Positions 33,731 through 42,114 of a stretch of 64,000 bases of DNA are shown in pieces. The translations under genes were made by a program, and so were the position numbers. The notes beneath the pieces are model-generated. The model did no database searches. It saw only the letters and a program-made list of their open reading frames with translations, and was not told the DNA's origin. Every line of letters starts with the position of its first letter. The first letter of the stretch is position 1. Source of the DNA: Lentisphaeria bacterium (GTDB lineage: Bacteria > Verrucomicrobiota > Lentisphaeria > Oligosphaerales > Oligosphaeraceae); contig JAEEYQ010000051.1 in assembly GCA_016288215.1 (NCBI GenBank), forward strand, positions 1-64,000, in the 5' to 3' direction.

Positions 33731-34867
33731 CTAATCACTTAGCGTTTGCTCTTCCAGCAAGGCGCAGAGCTTGGCGGTGGCGTCGGGTTGGGCAATGGCC
33801 TTCAGGGCCTGGCCGCGGGCGTCCCACTCCGCCGGATTGTCCAGCCATTGGCGGATAAGGGCGGCCAGCTTTTCGGGGGTCGCGGTCTTCTGCGCCAGAT
33901 GGCAGGCGGCGCCAATGGCCTCCAACGTTTTGGCGTTGGCGGTCTGATGGTCATCCGCCGCCCACGGTAAAGGAATGAGAATCAAGGGTTTGCCGAAAAG
34001 AGCCAATTCGCAGATGCTGGAGGCGCCGGAACGGCAAATGACCAAATCCGCGCAAAGATAGCACTGTTCGATGTCCGGATCGAGCCGTTTGACACAGGCG
34101 GGAATTCCCGCGTCCGCATAGGCCTGAATCAGAGCCTGATTGTCATCCGTGCCAGTCAGATGGATGAATTGGAGGCGACCGCTCACATCCTTCAGCAAGG
34201 GCAGATTTGCCATCACCAGTTCATTGACGGAACGGGCGCCCTGGCTTCCCCCAAAGACCAACACGGTCTTGCGATCCGCCGTGAGTCCATAGAGCGCACG
34301 GCATTCCTCCAGAGGACGATGGACGCCATTGGCGGCGTCCACAATGGCCTGCCGCAATGGCATGCCCACCTGGACGGCGCGGCAGCCCTTTGCCTGCTCT
34401 GGCCTGGCCAACGGCATCGACAGGCCGATGGCACTGGCCCGACGCAGCGCCAGCCGATTCGCCTTGCCCATCCAGGCGTTGCCTTCATGAAGCACCAACG
34501 GTACCTTCATGCCGTAAAGGGCCAGACAGGGCGGCACAGCGGCAAAGCTCCCCATGCCCAACAGCACATCGGGGTTCAAACGCTTCAAAATCGAACGGGA
34601 AGCAACAATGCAGTGGAGCAGCCGAAATGGAAAAAACAGCTTTCCCCCAACGCCTTCCGGCAACCGGACGGTGGGTATCTTCTCCACGGCCAGCCCTTCC
34701 TGCTCCGCGATTTTCCGCTGCTCTTCCGCATGCTGGCCGGAGACCAAGAGGGTCACGCGGTTTCCTTTATCTCTGTAAGTCTTTGCAACAGAAAGAGTTG
34801 GATAAAAATGACCGCCTGTGCCGCCACAGGCAATTACCAAATGCTTCCCTTGCGCCGCTTTCTCCAT
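33731..34867 (-). CDS. murG: UDP-N-acetylglucosamine--N-acetylmuramyl-(pentapeptide) pyrophosphoryl-undecaprenol transferase MurG
   Basis: Adds GlcNAc to lipid I to make lipid II in peptidoglycan synthesis, at the inner face of the cytoplasmic membrane. The 378-residue length is normal. GGTGGHFYPTLSVA near the N-terminus and the C-domain loop GGSQGARSVNELV are family signatures. HEGNAWMGKANRLA and CRSGASSICELALFGKP with LIPLPWAADDHQTANA complete the UDP-GlcNAc site. No mur/fts neighbours are present, so the gene lies outside any dcw cluster. The short AATTAG repeat lies just upstream (34916-34947). Confidence 0.95.
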   Translation of the reverse strand: MEKAAQGKHLVIACGGTGGHFYPTLSVAKTYRDKGNRVTLLVSGQHAEEQRKIAEQEGLAVEKIPTVRLPEGVGGKLFFPFRLLHCIVASRSILKRLNPDVLLGMGSFAAVPPCLALYGMKVPLVLHEGNAWMGKANRLALRRASAIGLSMPLARPEQAKGCRAVQVGMPLRQAIVDAANGVHRPLEECRALYGLTADRKTVLVFGGSQGARSVNELVMANLPLLKDVSGRLQFIHLTGTDDNQALIQAYADAGIPACVKRLDPDIEQCYLCADLVICRSGASSICELALFGKPLILIPLPWAADDHQTANAKTLEAIGAACHLAQKTATPEKLAALIRQWLDNPAEWDARGQALKAIAQPDATAKLCALLEEQTLSD

Positions 34868-34915
34868 GTCACCCCGCTGATGTCCCTGTTCCCAATCCTC
34901 TAAATCTTATTGTCA

Positions 34916-34947
34916 AATTCCTAATTTCTAATTCCTAATTTCTAATT
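34916..34947. repeat. AATTAG-type short repeat
   Basis: Plus-strand CTAATTTCTAATTCCTAATT followed by TCTAATTG: four CTAATT units at 7-8 bp spacing, matching runs at about 1980, 46190 and 51390. It fills most of the gap between the murG start and the symporter stop. Confidence 0.75.
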
Positions 34948-34949
34948 GC

Positions 34950-37202
34950 CTACTGCATGTCTTCCTTCCGCACCATGCCATCGTCCTTGCTATTGGCGGC
35001 GGCGTTGGCGGCCTCCTTGTCCTCCCGCAAGGCCTTGAAGAGCCGCCGCAGATCCCGCGTGCCGCCCAAAGTGAACCAAATGGTGGTGGCAATGCCAATG
35101 AGCAGCGAGACCGGCAGTTCGTAGAAGCGCCACACATTGAACCACGTGGACTCCTGCCAGCGCCATTTCAAAGGCAGGTTCCAGGTGGCCTCTGTCAGGA
35201 AGACCAGGAAGCTCCATGTGCTCCACAGAATGACGCTCCACGCCAGCGCGCGGTCGCCTTTCGTGTATTCAGGCGTGAAGCCAAGAAGCACGCGCTTCCA
35301 GTCGAAGCCCTTCTTTTCGGTAGGCTTCTCCTCTTTGGCGCCTTCGGCCACAAAGTGTTCCAGATTGTATTCGCCGCGATGGAGCAGTTTGTCCAGGTTG
35401 TAGTCTTTTTTGCAGGTCAGCAGCGAGAGCACAATATAGAAGGTAAGGGCGGAAAGCATGCCAAGGAAATAGAACTCCTGGCTGGTGATGGGGAACTTCT
35501 CCATGAACTGCTCCGGAGAAGCCTCCCAATTGACGAAGGGGAGCCTCTCGCCCAAATTGCACAGCGTCTGACGGAAGGTCTCCAAGGCCTCTGGCATGGC
35601 ATTGTGCAGCATGGGGTAGATGAGCGTGGTCCACTTCTGGTCCAGCAGGAAGCCGCTGATGGCGAAGAACAGACCCACGGTCATGGCGGCATAGGCGCCG
35701 GCGGCGGTGCCCTTCTTCCAGTAGAGGCCGCCAATGATGCAGGCGCCCGCGCCGCCGAGGAAGATGGTGCCGGTCATGGCGAAGAACTGGAGGATGTAGT
35801 CGCCCTGGCTGAAATAGAAGCTGAAGAACCACGCGAAGAGGGCGATGCCGAAGATGGCCAGCCGCAGCAGCAGGATCTGGGTCTTGCTCTGGAAGGGCTT
35901 GTTGCGGATGGGCAGAACCAAGTCCTGCACGAAAATCGTGCCCCAGCTGTGGAGATAGGTGGTGTCCGTGGACACCATGAGGAAGATCATGAGGGCGCAG
36001 AAGATTCCCGTGACGCCCATGGGAAGGATGTGGCGGAGGGCGACAGGAACCAGCATCTGGTTCTTGATGGTGTTGCGATGGCGGTTGGTGGAGTTGATGG
36101 CGGTGGCCAGCTCGCTGGTGTCATCCACGGTGACGGCGCCTTTCTCCTCCAGATAGGCCACTTGGTCAGGCGTATATGCAAACTCTTGGGAGACCATGAC
36201 ATCCAACTCGTCGTTGACCATTTGGGCCCGGTCCTTGTAGGCGCTGGAGTTCATGTAGGTGTAGGCGGCGATGACCAACAGCATAAGGGCGAGGCCCTGG
36301 AAGCCAGCCCGCCATTGGGCCAGCACGCCCGCCATCTTCTGCTCGTGGGGATTGGCGGCGGAGCACAGATAGCCCTGGTTGCCCAGCCATGCGTTGCGGT
36401 TGTAGATGGCGCTAAACATGCCGATGAAAATGTACAACAGGTTGAAATTGGACAACTTGCCCACGTTGAACGGATTGAAGAAGCTCATGCCGACAGGACG
36501 GCTCAAAATGGCCTCCTGCACATCGACAATGCTGAAGGTCATCAGCAGCGCGATGACAACGATTGAATAGGCAAAATATCCGTAAATACCTTGGCAACAG
36601 TCAGTTACGATAGTCGTCAATTGGCCGCCCGTCAACACGATGAAGAGGGCGATGCCCAAGAAGAGGGCCATGAGAGAACCGTAGGTGGAGAAGGTGAGGC
36701 CCAGGAAGGAGAAGGTGAAGGGCAGTCCGCAGTAGTAGATGATGAAGCGTCCGGCCACGGCGGGGAAGAGGGCATAATTGATGGTGCCTGAGATGAAGGC
36801 CAGGCCGCCGGCGAAAATGCGGAAGCCGCGGCTGTAGCGCAGCTCGAAGAACTGGGCCATGGTCAGCACACGGGTCTCGCGGTAGCGGTAGGTGACAAAG
36901 CCGGTCAGCGTCATGATCAGTCCCACGGCCCAAACCAGATTGTTCCAGAAGCCCAAGGCGAAACCCGTTTGGTATTGCATCTCAAAGATGGCGCAGACGG
37001 AAATCAGTCCCATGCCCGCCGTGCCGTCGGCCACCGTCAACAGATAGCGCCCCGCCTTTCGGCCAGCGGCCAAAAAGCCGGAGACACTGCTGACATAGTG
37101 CTGGACCTTGCAGCCCATGAAAACCACGATGATGAGCGGAATGAAGATAATCATCCAGTCCAGCCAACTCATGGTGTCGGTCATCGTCAGAGCAAGAGGC
37201 AT
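34950..37202 (-). CDS. Sodium:solute symporter (SSS family), first copy
   Basis: 750 residues with about 13-15 helices. The N-terminal WLDWMIIFIPLIIVVFMGC and VSGFLAAGRKAGRYLLTVADG are typical of the solute:sodium symporter fold (LeuT type), where GR..GRY precedes the first half-broken helix. ETRVLTMAQFFELRYSRGFRIFAG and TDTTYLHSWGTIFVQDLVLP are further family segments. It imports a sugar, sugar acid or other organic solute with Na+. A soluble loop of about 60 residues and a long C-terminal region (GFTPEYTKGDRAL) are shared with the second copy at 60-62.4 kb. A strong AGAAGGAGA ribosome site precedes the ATG. Substrate unknown. Confidence 0.9.
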   Translation of the reverse strand: MPLALTMTDTMSWLDWMIIFIPLIIVVFMGCKVQHYVSSVSGFLAAGRKAGRYLLTVADGTAGMGLISVCAIFEMQYQTGFALGFWNNLVWAVGLIMTLTGFVTYRYRETRVLTMAQFFELRYSRGFRIFAGGLAFISGTINYALFPAVAGRFIIYYCGLPFTFSFLGLTFSTYGSLMALFLGIALFIVLTGGQLTTIVTDCCQGIYGYFAYSIVVIALLMTFSIVDVQEAILSRPVGMSFFNPFNVGKLSNFNLLYIFIGMFSAIYNRNAWLGNQGYLCSAANPHEQKMAGVLAQWRAGFQGLALMLLVIAAYTYMNSSAYKDRAQMVNDELDVMVSQEFAYTPDQVAYLEEKGAVTVDDTSELATAINSTNRHRNTIKNQMLVPVALRHILPMGVTGIFCALMIFLMVSTDTTYLHSWGTIFVQDLVLPIRNKPFQSKTQILLLRLAIFGIALFAWFFSFYFSQGDYILQFFAMTGTIFLGGAGACIIGGLYWKKGTAAGAYAAMTVGLFFAISGFLLDQKWTTLIYPMLHNAMPEALETFRQTLCNLGERLPFVNWEASPEQFMEKFPITSQEFYFLGMLSALTFYIVLSLLTCKKDYNLDKLLHRGEYNLEHFVAEGAKEEKPTEKKGFDWKRVLLGFTPEYTKGDRALAWSVILWSTWSFLVFLTEATWNLPLKWRWQESTWFNVWRFYELPVSLLIGIATTIWFTLGGTRDLRRLFKALREDKEAANAAANSKDDGMVRKEDMQ

Positions 37203-37230
37203 TCGTTTTCTCCTTCTGTCAAAATCGTTT

Positions 37231-37244
37231 CTATATCATATTCA
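37231..37244 (-). promoter_or_regulatory. AT-rich promoter-like block upstream of the first symporter
   Basis: The minus strand reads GAATATGATATAG about 30-43 bases before the ATG. TATGAT fits a -10, with TTCATG 16 bases further up as a weak -35. Its GATATAG tail resembles the shared downstream element. Assignment is tentative. Confidence 0.35.
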
Positions 37245-37343
37245 TGACATGTCACACATGAAGCTTAATATACCTCAGACAGCATGTTTGTACAGCATGC
37301 ACCCAGCCTTAAGGTAAAAAAATCCAGTCCTAGGCACCTTCGT

Positions 37344-40238
37344 CTACTTTTTCAGCGCCGCGAGCGCCTTCAGAAGTCGGACGGCGTTGCGGTCAAGAAG
37401 GTCGTAGTCCTTTCCCGTGTTCCAGAAGAGGGTGCTCTGGGAGATTGCGGCGACGACCTCCGCAGGGGCCTCCGCAAGCGCCTTTTCGGCGGCCGCCAGA
37501 GCGGGATGGTTCGGATTGGCGGTCTTCACACGGGCGATTTCCGCCTCCAGCATCTTCACATACTCGAAATCCGCGATGCTCTCGCGAATTCCCTCCGCCT
37601 GCTTCGAATCGGTGGGAGGGCCATCGCGCGACACGAAATAGGGACTGAATTCAGTGTTATTTCTGACGTAGATGTCCCATGAGTCGCCGACTCCCGCCGT
37701 GTCTCCGAATGCCCAGAAGAAGGAGCCATTCGCCTTAATCTGATGGCACTGCCATGCCTGTCCGCGCCAATAGTGGAGCGGATCGAGCTGCTTTGAGGGG
37801 CCGGAGCATGAATAGAGCCAAAGCTTACGGCCGTCTTCTCGCTGCCGGTTGTAGAAGTCCTTGAAACTCTGGCCGTAGCCTATCATCATGGGGGTGTTCG
37901 GGCAGAGAATGTCCGTGAGGGAGAAGGCCTCTGGCATGCCCTGCTCCGGATATGGCCAAATCGGGTCCTGGAAGAACTGCATTTTGAGATTCCCTTTGCG
38001 GACGGCCTTGAAGAAATCGACGACGATTTGATCCACCTCTAACGTATTTGGCTCATCCATAAAGAGAAAGACAAGTTGTTCCGGCTTCAGCTTCAGATCG
38101 GACATGTGGTCCTCAAGGGCCTTGAAATAGTCGATCAGCATGTTCGCGCAGCGTGGATTGCGGATTGGCTCGTCGAAGAACTCTGTCTTGCTCATGAAAT
38201 TGGCGATGCAGTAGAAATGCGCCGCTGGCCAGTCCTCCGTCCATGCGTCGAATCTTGAGAAATCCAGTTCAGCGGCGTTGACGAGACGCCCCTCCGCATC
38301 GAAATTCGGATTCATCGGCATCACGTCTGTCTTGGCCCATGTGGAGTTCACGCCAATTTCACGAAGCATCTCGATGTTCGCGATGCGGTTCATGTCATTG
38401 TATGTGCCTGCGTACTCCCAACCGCCCACATTGAGCTGCGGATCCTTCGGGAAGTCGATGTCGACGATCTCGACATTCATCACAATGTTCGGGTTCTTCA
38501 GGCCCTTGACCTTCACTTTGGCGGAATAGGTTCCCGCCTTGGCGCTTGGCTTGTGGCACATGATCCAAATCTGCACATTGCAGCCTGCCGGAACCGTGAC
38601 CTTCGCCTTGCCGCCCACCATCTCCAGTTCTCTCAGAGCGGAGGAAAGGGTCTCGCTCTCAATGGTGTCTGTCACAACAGCCTGAAGCACTTTGATGCCA
38701 AGCGAGCGGCTGAAGGCGGAAACATCAATGGCAAACTCCTGCGGCTGGTCCGTGGGATTGGCGATGCTAAACGCATCGGAGCGGACTTCGCCGCGCATCA
38801 TCGTCACCGCCAGACTCACCTTCTTCTTGTATTCAGGCGCATTTCCAATGAGCGTCACATTCTCCCAACGGTTGCTCTTCCATGCAAACGGCTTCGCATA
38901 GCCTTTTGCACGCTGCGCAAAAGCGTTGAGCGCCAGAATCTTAGCGGAAAGCGGATAATTGGCAAGCGGCAGTTCGCTGCTGGTCGTTGCCACATCTTCC
39001 GCAATGTGGAACGCCTGGAGGCCCTGCGTGCATTCTCCTGCCTGCGCAGAGAGCCTCCCCCTATCCGCTTCTGACAGAGAAGCGAGACTGTCCTTCATGC
39101 CCTCCATAATGGAGTCCATATCCAGAGACAATCGTTTCCAAATCAATGACGCGGCGTGTGTCTTCTCCAGTACATCCGTGAAATCGCCGTCCTTGGCTGA
39201 AATCGTGTAATGGCCCGGCAGATTGAGCCAAGCCTCATCGCCGCCATAGACTTCCACCTCGTCACAGAAGATGCCAGAGACACCTTTCACCAAGAAGGCG
39301 ACGTAGCGCCCTTTGGCACGAAACTCCTCCGTCTCATACGTGAACGTGGAGTACGTGGCGTTGTCAGGGGCCTTCTTGCCACGGGTGCCATAATAGGTCA
39401 AATCCCCCAGAAGCTGCCAGTTTTCCTTGTCTTCAGAGGCGAAAACCAATATTGAATTCGGCCATTGAACCCCTGCCGTGCCTGCCGCACAGGACCATGC
39501 CGCACCGCTTATCGGCTCGGTCCTGCCCAGGTCCACAATCACGATGGGGGGCAGGTTGCAATACCAGCCAACGGTCGTTTTCTGCGTCCAGAAGTACCCC
39601 TCCGTCCGGACACCGTCCGTCAATTGCACGGCATCGTCAGGGTCCTTGCAAAGGGGATAGTCCGGATCCGTGGTCAGCGTGTAGGGTTTATTCAATGCCA
39701 TGTTCCGGTTGTGGGGCGTTGAAATCCGCTGCGGCCTTTTGGCGGCCTCCTCACGGGGCAAGATTTCGAAACTGTCGAAGAAGACCCTGCCGTCACCATC
39801 GCCTGACAGCGAGAGAACATGCTCCTCGCCCGCTCCGCTTTTGAAGGGCAGCATGGCGGATTGCCACGCCGTCTTCGGAGCCAGAGGAGAAAAGGCCAGA
39901 AGATTCTTTCCTGCGGAGTCCTTCACGGCAATGCGGGGTTTGGCTCCTTCGCTCTTGTACCAGAACAGCAGCGTGAAGTCCGTGTTCGGCTCAAGGGCGA
40001 TCTTCTGCGTCAACGGCCCCGCGTCCTTTGTCGACATGAATCGGATGGAGGTGGCGTCATCACTGCCATCAGCATCCTCAAACGCCCAACCGCCGACGGC
40101 AGGCTTCTCCATTGTCCAAAAGGGCGGCATCGCCTCGCTGTCCGTCGGCCGTTCATTGAAGAAGCCGTTCTTCACAATCGTATCGGCCATGACGCCCAAG
40201 GTCAAGGCAAATATCAGCGCCCATCGTCTTACAGACAT
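37344..40238 (-). CDS. DUF4091 / GH123-like secreted protein with discoidin-type domain
   Basis: About 964 residues from ATG 40238 (MSVRRWALIFALTLGVMA, signal peptide); GAAGGAA is in ribosome-site position. N-terminal beta-sandwich regions follow, one of them (NMALNKPYTL... QLTDGVRTEGYFWTQKTTVGW... VDLGRTEPISGAAW) an F5/8 or discoidin type carbohydrate-binding domain. The C-terminal half is the DUF4091/GH123 catalytic type, with VFLFMDEPNTLEVDQ holding the adjacent Asp-Glu that family 123 uses with the substrate N-acetyl group. LHYWRGQAWQCHQIKANGSFFWAFGD follows. Likely a secreted N-acetylgalactosaminidase-like enzyme acting on host glycans. It is far larger than a minimal GH123. Confidence 0.78.
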   Translation of the reverse strand: MSVRRWALIFALTLGVMADTIVKNGFFNERPTDSEAMPPFWTMEKPAVGGWAFEDADGSDDATSIRFMSTKDAGPLTQKIALEPNTDFTLLFWYKSEGAKPRIAVKDSAGKNLLAFSPLAPKTAWQSAMLPFKSGAGEEHVLSLSGDGDGRVFFDSFEILPREEAAKRPQRISTPHNRNMALNKPYTLTTDPDYPLCKDPDDAVQLTDGVRTEGYFWTQKTTVGWYCNLPPIVIVDLGRTEPISGAAWSCAAGTAGVQWPNSILVFASEDKENWQLLGDLTYYGTRGKKAPDNATYSTFTYETEEFRAKGRYVAFLVKGVSGIFCDEVEVYGGDEAWLNLPGHYTISAKDGDFTDVLEKTHAASLIWKRLSLDMDSIMEGMKDSLASLSEADRGRLSAQAGECTQGLQAFHIAEDVATTSSELPLANYPLSAKILALNAFAQRAKGYAKPFAWKSNRWENVTLIGNAPEYKKKVSLAVTMMRGEVRSDAFSIANPTDQPQEFAIDVSAFSRSLGIKVLQAVVTDTIESETLSSALRELEMVGGKAKVTVPAGCNVQIWIMCHKPSAKAGTYSAKVKVKGLKNPNIVMNVEIVDIDFPKDPQLNVGGWEYAGTYNDMNRIANIEMLREIGVNSTWAKTDVMPMNPNFDAEGRLVNAAELDFSRFDAWTEDWPAAHFYCIANFMSKTEFFDEPIRNPRCANMLIDYFKALEDHMSDLKLKPEQLVFLFMDEPNTLEVDQIVVDFFKAVRKGNLKMQFFQDPIWPYPEQGMPEAFSLTDILCPNTPMMIGYGQSFKDFYNRQREDGRKLWLYSCSGPSKQLDPLHYWRGQAWQCHQIKANGSFFWAFGDTAGVGDSWDIYVRNNTEFSPYFVSRDGPPTDSKQAEGIRESIADFEYVKMLEAEIARVKTANPNHPALAAAEKALAEAPAEVVAAISQSTLFWNTGKDYDLLDRNAVRLLKALAALKK

Positions 40239-40327
40239 AGATAATTCCTTCTCTATCAATGTATTAGGACATACTGCATCCATTGCGGAGACCGATGAGG
40301 GTTTAGATGCCGATGGCCCATTACATG

Positions 40328-40363
40328 AAAGGCGGGTCTTCCCTCAAAGGAAAACCCGCCCTT
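40328..40363 (-). terminator. Hairpin terminator of the coiled-coil/lipoprotein operon
   Basis: Stem GGCGGGT (40331-40337) pairs with ACCCGCC (40354-40360) around a 16-base loop. On the minus strand it lies just past the stop of the small lipoprotein gene (40371) and ends in CTTT rather than a long U-run. Consistent with an operon-end terminator. Confidence 0.5.
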
Positions 40364-40370
40364 GTCGTCG

Positions 40371-40517
40371 TCAATACGGCAAGCCGAGACCGCCGCCTGC
40401 CCATCCAGGAGGCGTATTCCATGGCAGATCGCCAGCCGTCTCACTGGGTTGGGAGATGCAGCCCGCGATTAGCAACGCCATCGCCAGCAACACTGCCCAC
40501 AGCACTCCGCGTCTCAT
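40371..40517 (-). CDS. Small lipoprotein, 48 residues
   Basis: From ATG 40517 the protein is MRRGVLWAVLLAMALLIAGC plus 28 polar, Pro/Gly-rich residues ending GGLGLPY. The lipobox LIAGC (Cys20) marks a lipoprotein. It is very short, with no known family. It follows the 32-residue membrane peptide by 23 bases and is followed by a hairpin, so it is the last gene of the operon that begins with the coiled-coil protein. Longer in-frame starts exist upstream but overlap the neighbour and lack coding character. Confidence 0.6.
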   Translation of the reverse strand: MRRGVLWAVLLAMALLIAGCISQPSETAGDLPWNTPPGWAGGGLGLPY

Positions 40518-40540
40518 GGAAACCGCTCCGCCGTCGAGCC

Positions 40541-40639
40541 TTACAGGATGAACAACGCCTTCATTTCCAGAAACTGGAACACCAACGTCGCCGCCATGGC
40601 CAGAGTGGCGACCAGCATGCAAAAGCCAAAGAACTTCAT
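40541..40639 (-). CDS. 32-residue membrane peptide
   Basis: Too small for most gene finders. The frame runs from ATG 40639 to TAA at 40541: MKFFGFCMLVATLAMAATLV then FQFLEMKALFIL, a single hydrophobic helix with a basic start. AGGAAAGGCGAT lies upstream as a ribosome site. It sits 24 bases after the coiled-coil gene and 23 bases before the lipoprotein gene, same strand. Its placement, ribosome site and clean hydrophobic profile argue for a real small membrane protein. Confidence 0.5.
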   Translation of the reverse strand: MKFFGFCMLVATLAMAATLVFQFLEMKALFIL

Positions 40640-40663
40640 GATATCGCCTTTCCTGTCCTGTGA

Positions 40664-41908
40664 TTAGTTGTCCGCCATGTCCTCGCCGGAGAGCACGACC
40701 ACCGCGCCGACGGGAATGTCCAGGTTCTTGCTGGCGGTGATGATTTCCGCCATGGAGATCTTCTCCTCCAGCTTCACGATGCGGGCGCTGGCAAGATATT
40801 TGCCCTCGTAGGAGATGGCGATCGTCATGTCCATCATGACCTTGTCATGGCCCATGTCGATGATGACGTAGTTCCATTCGGGATTGAACAGCAGGACTTT
40901 GCCGCGGAGGTCATAGTCGATTTTGCTCTTGTCGGTCATCTTCTTGACGATGTTTTCGCTGTCATCGCCATGCTTGCGCAGACGGGCCTCCATCTCCTCT
41001 TTGTCCTCATTGGCCTTCTTCAGGTCGGTCTCCAGCTTGGCAACCTGGTTCTCCAGCTTCGCGCGGGTCTCCTTCAGATCGGCGATGGTGACTTTGGCCT
41101 TCGCCAGCTCTTCCAGGCGGGCATTGATGCGCTGGCAGTCCACTTGCAGGCTGGCCAGAGCCTGGGCATAGTCCTTGCCGCCCAGATTGTCGAATTCCGT
41201 GCTCCAGTCGTTGTAGGCGGTCATCTGCTGAGGAAGTCCCTTCATGGCCGTCTCCATGGCCTTGCTGCGGTCCGCCACCAGCTGAGTGGCCTTCTCCAAG
41301 CCCGTCAGACCCGGCTTGCAGTTGAAGGCGATGCTGACATCGCCCTCATCGCTGGTCTTCGTCTCCCGTTCGGAGAAGATGCGGGGGTTCAGGTTGTAGC
41401 CCAACGCGCGGGCGGTGGCCACCAACGTGCCGGCCATCTGGGCGTCACGGGCCTTGACGGCCTGCGCCATGGCAACGCCCTCTTTCGCCTTGTCCGCATA
41501 GGCGCTGAGCTTGTTCAAATCCTCAACCGCCATGTCCTCTTCGGAAAGGCCAAGGGCAATGCCCATGTCGGACACCGCTTTGGCCAAGTCGCCGCGCTGG
41601 CTGTTCACGCTGCCGGCCAGAGAAACCACCTTGTCAATGGTGCTCTTGTAGCCGGAGGGATTCTCCTTGTAACTGGGCCAGCCCAGAGAGCCGTCTTCCT
41701 TCTCTCCAGCCGTGAACGACACCGACGAGGCCGTGCCGCTGTTGGTGCCCGAATCCAACTTCTGCGCAATGGACGCCACGCCTGTGGACAAATCCGCCGC
41801 ACGGCCCACAAATCCCTCGCGCTGTTTCGAAATCATGAAACTCAAAACCGCCGCCGCAATGGCCAGAATGGCTGCGATGGGCCCAAAAACCTTTCCAAGA
41901 CTACCCAT
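40664..41908 (-). CDS. Membrane-anchored coiled-coil envelope protein
   Basis: 414 residues from ATG 41908 with AAGGAG upstream. A short N-terminus leads to one transmembrane helix (GPIAAILAIAAAVLSFMI). A long helical, Lys/Glu/Ala-rich region follows with a clear coiled coil at about residues 270-345 (ARLEELAKAKVTIADLKETR... LETDLKKANEDKEEMEARLRK). The last ~70 residues (NYVIIDMGHDKVMMDMTIAIS... KYLASARIVKLEEKISMAEII... PVGAVVVL) form a small beta domain like those at the end of PVC coiled-coil envelope proteins. Function unknown; it probably spans the periplasm. It heads a three-gene operon. The AT-rich promoter block is at 41946-41960. Confidence 0.7.
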   Translation of the reverse strand: MGSLGKVFGPIAAILAIAAAVLSFMISKQREGFVGRAADLSTGVASIAQKLDSGTNSGTASSVSFTAGEKEDGSLGWPSYKENPSGYKSTIDKVVSLAGSVNSQRGDLAKAVSDMGIALGLSEEDMAVEDLNKLSAYADKAKEGVAMAQAVKARDAQMAGTLVATARALGYNLNPRIFSERETKTSDEGDVSIAFNCKPGLTGLEKATQLVADRSKAMETAMKGLPQQMTAYNDWSTEFDNLGGKDYAQALASLQVDCQRINARLEELAKAKVTIADLKETRAKLENQVAKLETDLKKANEDKEEMEARLRKHGDDSENIVKKMTDKSKIDYDLRGKVLLFNPEWNYVIIDMGHDKVMMDMTIAISYEGKYLASARIVKLEEKISMAEIITASKNLDIPVGAVVVLSGEDMADN

Positions 41909-41945
41909 GAACGAAACTCCTTGTTGTGTTCGACTTGTTTGTTGC

Positions 41946-41960
41946 CTATTATATAATATG
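41946..41960 (-). promoter_or_regulatory. AT-rich promoter block upstream of the coiled-coil operon
   Basis: The minus strand reads CATATTATATAATAG about 38-52 bases before the ATG, holding TATTAT and TATAAT hexamers in the palindromic context seen before other genes. No confident -35 box. Confidence 0.45.
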
Positions 41961-42114
41961 TAAATACACGATTCCGATTGACACCGCCCCGCCGCGGTAA
42001 CCATCCACGACGACAGCAATAATCAATTAAGACTCAAATTACTACTCAAAGGAAACATTGCAAGTTTTCATGACATTTTTTTTGCGAAAATCTCCGACAA
42101 AACAGCATTTTTTT

